Source of the DNA: Alphaproteobacteria bacterium UBA2784
Lineage (GTDB): Bacteria; Pseudomonadota; Alphaproteobacteria; Micropepsales; Micropepsaceae
NCBI GenBank assembly: GCA_002352285.1
Contig: DEIC01000056.1
Location: 1 to 8,493 of the forward strand
Direction of reading: 5' to 3'
DNA length: 8,493 nt
The position numbers and the translations under genes are program-made. This document shows positions 6,160-8,493 of the stretch, in pieces. The number at the start of each line of letters is the position of its first letter. Positions within the stretch are counted from its first letter, which is position 1. The notes under the pieces are model-generated. The model searched no databases, was not told where the DNA came from, and saw only the letters and a list, made by a program, of their open reading frames with translations.

Positions 6160-6448
6160 CGATTATTTGTTTCGCGCAGCCTCGGCGGCCTGCCTTACCG
6201 GAAATGTGCCATTCGTTGTGAAATGGCAGACAGCGGAAAGGGGCATTAGGCCCGTTAATCCGTTGTTTCCCCGCAATGGCCTAGATTGCGTTGTCACATA
6301 AGGGGTTGAGGCCAGATGGCCCGGCAAGGATTTTGCCGCTTTCTGCCCTATATATGACAGGAAGGTCTGATTCGCTGTTGTCGGTTTGGCGGGCAGGCCC
6401 CTAGTATTGTCAACGGGTTCGGATGACCGAACCGGCTGTGGAGCAGGC
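6160..6448 (+). promoter_or_regulatory. clpP-clpX intergenic region: structured leader with promoter candidate
   Basis: These 289 bases hold no supportable gene but many dyads: 6207-6213/6222-6228 (7 bp), 6241-6244/6250-6253 (4 bp), 6272-6277/6285-6290 (6 bp), 6310-6314/6317-6321 (5 bp), 6322-6327/6333-6338 (6 bp) and 6416-6422/6427-6433 (7 bp, tetraloop). None of the stems before 6260 has a proper T-run, so read-through from clpP to clpX is possible. The best promoter candidate is TTGTCG (6378-6383) with TAGTAT (6402-6407) at 18 bases, which would start transcription near 6413. Another -10-like CTATAT at 6348-6353 lacks a good -35. Confidence 0.4.
6416..6433 (+). promoter_or_regulatory. Stable hairpin just upstream of the clpX ribosome binding site
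   Basis: GGTTCGG (6416-6422) and CCGAACC (6427-6433) form a perfect 7-bp stem closed by the tetraloop ATGA. The stem ends 6 bases before the GGAG ribosome binding site (6440-6443) of clpX. If the promoter at 6378-6407 is real, this stem-loop lies within a few bases of the transcript 5' end and could protect the message from decay. Confidence 0.45.
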
Positions 6449-7720
6449 ATGAGCAAGGTCAGCAGCGGCGGCGACAGCAAGAACACGCTTTATTGCTCGT
6501 TCTGCGGCAAGAGCCAGCACGAGGTGCGCAAGCTCATTGCGGGTCCGACCGTCTTCATCTGCGATGAGTGCGTCGAACTCTGCATGGACATCATCCGCGA
6601 GGAAAACAAAACCTCGCTGGTGAAGTCGCGCGACGGCGTTCCGACGCCCCAGGAAATCTGCAAGGTGCTGGATGACTATGTGATCGGGCAGTTCCACGCC
6701 AAGCGCGTGCTGTCGGTCGCCGTCCACAATCACTACAAGCGCCTCAACCACGCCTCGAAATCGAGCGAGATTGAACTCGCGAAGTCGAACATCCTGCTGA
6801 TCGGCCCCACGGGCTGCGGCAAGACGCTGCTGGCCCAGACGCTGGCGCGCATCATCGACGTGCCGTTCACGATGGCCGACGCCACCACGCTGACCGAAGC
6901 CGGTTACGTGGGCGAGGATGTCGAGAACATCATCCTCAAGCTTCTCCAGGCGTCCGACTACAATGTCGAGCGCTGCCAGCGCGGCATCGTCTACATCGAC
7001 GAAATCGACAAGATCAGCCGCAAGTCCGACAACCCGTCGATTACGCGCGACGTCTCGGGCGAGGGCGTGCAGCAGGCGCTTCTCAAGATCATGGAGGGCA
7101 CGATTGCCAGCGTGCCTCCGCAAGGCGGCCGCAAGCATCCCCAGCAGGAATTCCTGCAGGTGGATACCTCGAACATCCTCTTCATCTGCGGTGGCGCCTT
7201 TGCCGGCCTTGAGCGCATCATTGCGGGCCGCCGCAAGGGCACGTCGATCGGCTTTGGCGCGAATGTGCAGTCGGTCGATGAACGCAATACGGGCGAGATC
7301 CTGCGCGACATCGAGCCGGAAGACCTGCTCAAGTTCGGCCTCATTCCGGAGTTCATTGGCCGTCTGCCAGTGATCGCAACCCTTGGCGACCTCAACGAAG
7401 AGGCGCTGATGGAAATCCTGACCAAGCCCAAGAACGCGCTGGTCCGTCAGTTCCAGCGCCTGTTCGAAATGGAGGAGGTCAATCTCACCTTCTCTGACGA
7501 CGCGCTGCGGCTTGTTGCCTCAAAGGCGATTGCCCGCCGCACGGGCGCGCGCGGCCTGCGTTCGATCATGGAGGGCATCCTGCTCGACACCATGTTCGAC
7601 CTGCCGGGTCTGCGCGGCGTAGAGCAGGTGGTCATCAACTCGGAAGTGGTCGAGGGGCGGGCCCGCCCGCTCTACATCTATTCCGACAAGAACCGTGAAA
7701 AGGAATCGTCGGCGTCGTAA
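6449..7720 (+). CDS. clpX: ATP-dependent Clp protease ATP-binding subunit ClpX
   Basis: This 423-residue AAA+ unfoldase forms a hexamer that recognises, unfolds and threads substrates into ClpP. In order: an N-terminal zinc-binding domain with Cys16, Cys19, Cys38 and Cys41 (CSFC...CDEC) for adaptors and substrates; Walker A GPTGCGKT (119-126); pore loop GYVG (152-155); Walker B VYIDEID (181-187) with Glu185; the RKH pore motif (228-230); the IGF loop (267-269) that docks onto ClpP; the arginine-finger region FIGRLP (302-307); and sensor 2 in TGARGLR (365-371). Every element needed for a working ClpXP is present and the length is standard. The frame is open back to an ATG at 6386, but ATG at 6449 has GGAG five bases upstream and gives the normal N-terminus. 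It follows clpP after 289 non-coding bases. The short polar tail (DKNREKESSAS) is unremarkable. Confidence 0.97.
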   Translation: MSKVSSGGDSKNTLYCSFCGKSQHEVRKLIAGPTVFICDECVELCMDIIREENKTSLVKSRDGVPTPQEICKVLDDYVIGQFHAKRVLSVAVHNHYKRLNHASKSSEIELAKSNILLIGPTGCGKTLLAQTLARIIDVPFTMADATTLTEAGYVGEDVENIILKLLQASDYNVERCQRGIVYIDEIDKISRKSDNPSITRDVSGEGVQQALLKIMEGTIASVPPQGGRKHPQQEFLQVDTSNILFICGGAFAGLERIIAGRRKGTSIGFGANVQSVDERNTGEILRDIEPEDLLKFGLIPEFIGRLPVIATLGDLNEEALMEILTKPKNALVRQFQRLFEMEEVNLTFSDDALRLVASKAIARRTGARGLRSIMEGILLDTMFDLPGLRGVEQVVINSEVVEGRARPLYIYSDKNREKESSAS

Positions 7721-7933
7721 CGTCGGCGATTCATCACCGGTTCAGCTGGAAACTGCGCAAATTCAACAGCTTGGGCTTTGTGTTGCACACGTGACGCGCA
7801 ACCCTTGAAGGTTGTCCCCGTGCGGCCCACCTTAAGCCTTCCCAGAGTGATTTGGCATAGACTGTGAGTCGCGGTTTGTGCCGCCAACCGGCCCGGCAGT
7901 TCCCCCAATCCGGACCGGCAAAGGAAAGCGGAA
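7721..7933 (+). promoter_or_regulatory. clpX-lon intergenic region
   Basis: These 213 non-coding bases lack a convincing intrinsic terminator for clpX; a 5-bp dyad (7744-7748/7767-7771) has no T-run. An RpoH-type promoter candidate lies at 7802-7833. A second, weaker housekeeping-like -10 (CATAGA, 7856-7861) follows, with only TTAAGC (7832-7837) as a -35 at 17 bases. The region also contains GANTC sites at 7728-7732 and 7866-7870 and an inverted repeat GTTGC/GCAAC (7782-7786/7798-7802). The lon ribosome binding site AAGGAA is at 7921-7926. Confidence 0.4.
7802..7833 (+). promoter_or_regulatory. Candidate heat-shock (RpoH/sigma-32) promoter of lon
   Basis: CCCTTGAA at 7802-7809 is an exact match to the sigma-32 -35 core CCCTTGAA. 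Fifteen bases later, GCCCACCTT (7825-7833) is a partial match to the -10 consensus CCCCATNTA. The spacing and the downstream gene, a known heat-shock protease in many bacteria, agree with this reading. The -35 also sits within a short dyad (CAACC 7799-7803, GGTTG 7810-7814). The predicted start near 7840 leaves a leader of roughly 95 bases. Confidence 0.55.
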
Positions 7934-8493
7934 ATGACAGATCAGCCTGAAAAGACCACCAAGAAGCCTGAAGGCCGCGCCGTTCTGCCGGTTCTGCCGT
8001 TGCGTGACATTGTCGTGTTCCCGCACATGATCGTGCCCCTGTTCGTGGGCCGCGAAAAATCGGTGCGCGCGCTCGAAGACGTGATGGCCGACAACAAGCA
8101 GATCCTGCTTGTGACCCAGAAGAACGCGCAGGACGATGATCCCGGCGAAGACGGCATCTATCGTATCGGCACGCTGGCAACGGTGCTTCAGCTGGTCAAA
8201 CTCCCCGATCAGACCGTCAAGGTGCTGGTCGAGGGCAAGGCGCGCGCGTCGATTACCGGTTTCCGCCCCAATCCGAATTTCTTCCAGGCCGAAGTTGAAA
8301 CGCTGGCCGACGCCGCTGTTGGCGCACAGGAAGTTGAAGCCCTCTCGCGCACGGTCTTCCAGCAGTTCGAGCAATACGTGAAGCTGAACAAGAAGGTTCA
8401 GCCCGATGTTGTTCAGGCCATCGGCCAGTCGGAAAACGGCGGCGAGATGTCGGACAAGATCGCAGCCCAGCTTTCGGTGAAGATCACCGAGAA
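7934..8493 (+). CDS. lon: Lon protease (endopeptidase La), N-terminal part, cut by window end
   Basis: The frame opens at ATG 7934 and runs unbroken for 186 codons to the window edge, so it is partial at the 3' end. After a short charged leader (MTDQPEKTTKKPEG) comes the Lon N-terminal substrate-binding domain, with the hallmark VLPVLPLRDIVVFPHMIVPL (about 17-36) and FVGREKSVRALE (37-48). It continues with DGIYRIGTLATVLQLVKLPD and VLVEGKARASITGF. Lon is a hexameric AAA+ serine protease that degrades misfolded and selected regulatory proteins; the ATPase and Ser-Lys protease domains lie beyond this window and cannot be checked. AAGGAA at 7921-7926 is a good ribosome binding site, seven bases from the ATG. 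The tig-clpP-clpX-lon order is well conserved in proteobacteria. The candidate RpoH promoter upstream suggests heat-shock induction. Confidence 0.95.
   Translation, partial: MTDQPEKTTKKPEGRAVLPVLPLRDIVVFPHMIVPLFVGREKSVRALEDVMADNKQILLVTQKNAQDDDPGEDGIYRIGTLATVLQLVKLPDQTVKVLVEGKARASITGFRPNPNFFQAEVETLADAAVGAQEVEALSRTVFQQFEQYVKLNKKVQPDVVQAIGQSENGGEMSDKIAAQLSVKITE

Noticed and set aside
6255..6269. Possible CtrA box (TTAA-N7-TTTC) upstream of clpX
   Set aside because: The second half departs from TTAA and it is not placed near a convincing promoter.
6116..6301. Small plus-strand frame of 61 codons overlapping the end of clpP
   Set aside because: It has no ribosome binding site, no known similarity and overlaps clpP in another frame; it crosses several dyads of the spacer.
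6386..6448. Upstream extension of ClpX by 21 codons from ATG 6386
   Set aside because: ATG 6449 has a well-placed GGAG and yields the standard ClpX N-terminus; the extension runs through the promoter candidate and hairpin.
7655..7668. Perfect 14-base palindrome gggcgggcccgccc near the end of clpX
   Set aside because: It lies in coding sequence (Gly-Arg-Ala-Arg-Pro) and is explained by GC-rich codons; no T-run follows.

Overview
This GC-rich window looks chromosomal and alphaproteobacterial. The main evidence is the order tRNA-Leu, tig, clpP, clpX, lon, all on the plus strand, together with protein sequences of alphaproteobacterial character. Examples are the ClpX N-terminal zinc domain and Walker A GPTGCGKT, and the ClpP stretch around ENPKKEISMYINSPGG. 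The palindromic intergenic repeat also resembles families seen in this class. I cannot fix the order or genus.

Layout. Bases 1-93 are the end of an unidentified gene. A SixA-like histidine phosphatase (98-646) follows after 4 bases. A 251-base spacer (647-897) is mostly a composite palindromic repeat of about 150 bases. Next come an amidase-signature hydrolase (898-2301) and, two bases later, a GTG-started bifunctional NAD(P)HX epimerase/dehydratase (2304-3785); these two are probably co-transcribed. After about 100 bases with a possible promoter lies a class II tRNA-Leu(UAG) (3889-3972). Trigger factor (4029-5390) starts 56 bases after the tRNA and ends in a strong intrinsic terminator. The protease genes clpP (5539-6159), clpX (6449-7720) and the first 186 codons of lon (7934 to the window end) follow, each with its own non-coding leader.

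How the genes work together. Trigger factor binds nascent chains at the ribosome. ClpX unfolds substrates and feeds them to the ClpP peptidase, and Lon is a second, independent AAA+ protease, so 4029-8493 is a protein-quality-control block. Its leaders carry the regulatory signals: a dyad over the predicted clpP -10, a tight hairpin just upstream of the clpX ribosome binding site, and a good RpoH-type -35 element before lon. The upstream half is metabolic housekeeping: a phosphatase, an amidase of unknown substrate, and nicotinamide-cofactor repair.

I found no prophage, transposase, CRISPR array, toxin-antitoxin or defence system, and no clear new multi-gene system. The items most worth a second look are the interspersed repeat, the Ala-Ala substitution next to the ClpP nucleophile, and the structured leaders of clpP, clpX and lon. 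All annotation is by eye; no database search was run.
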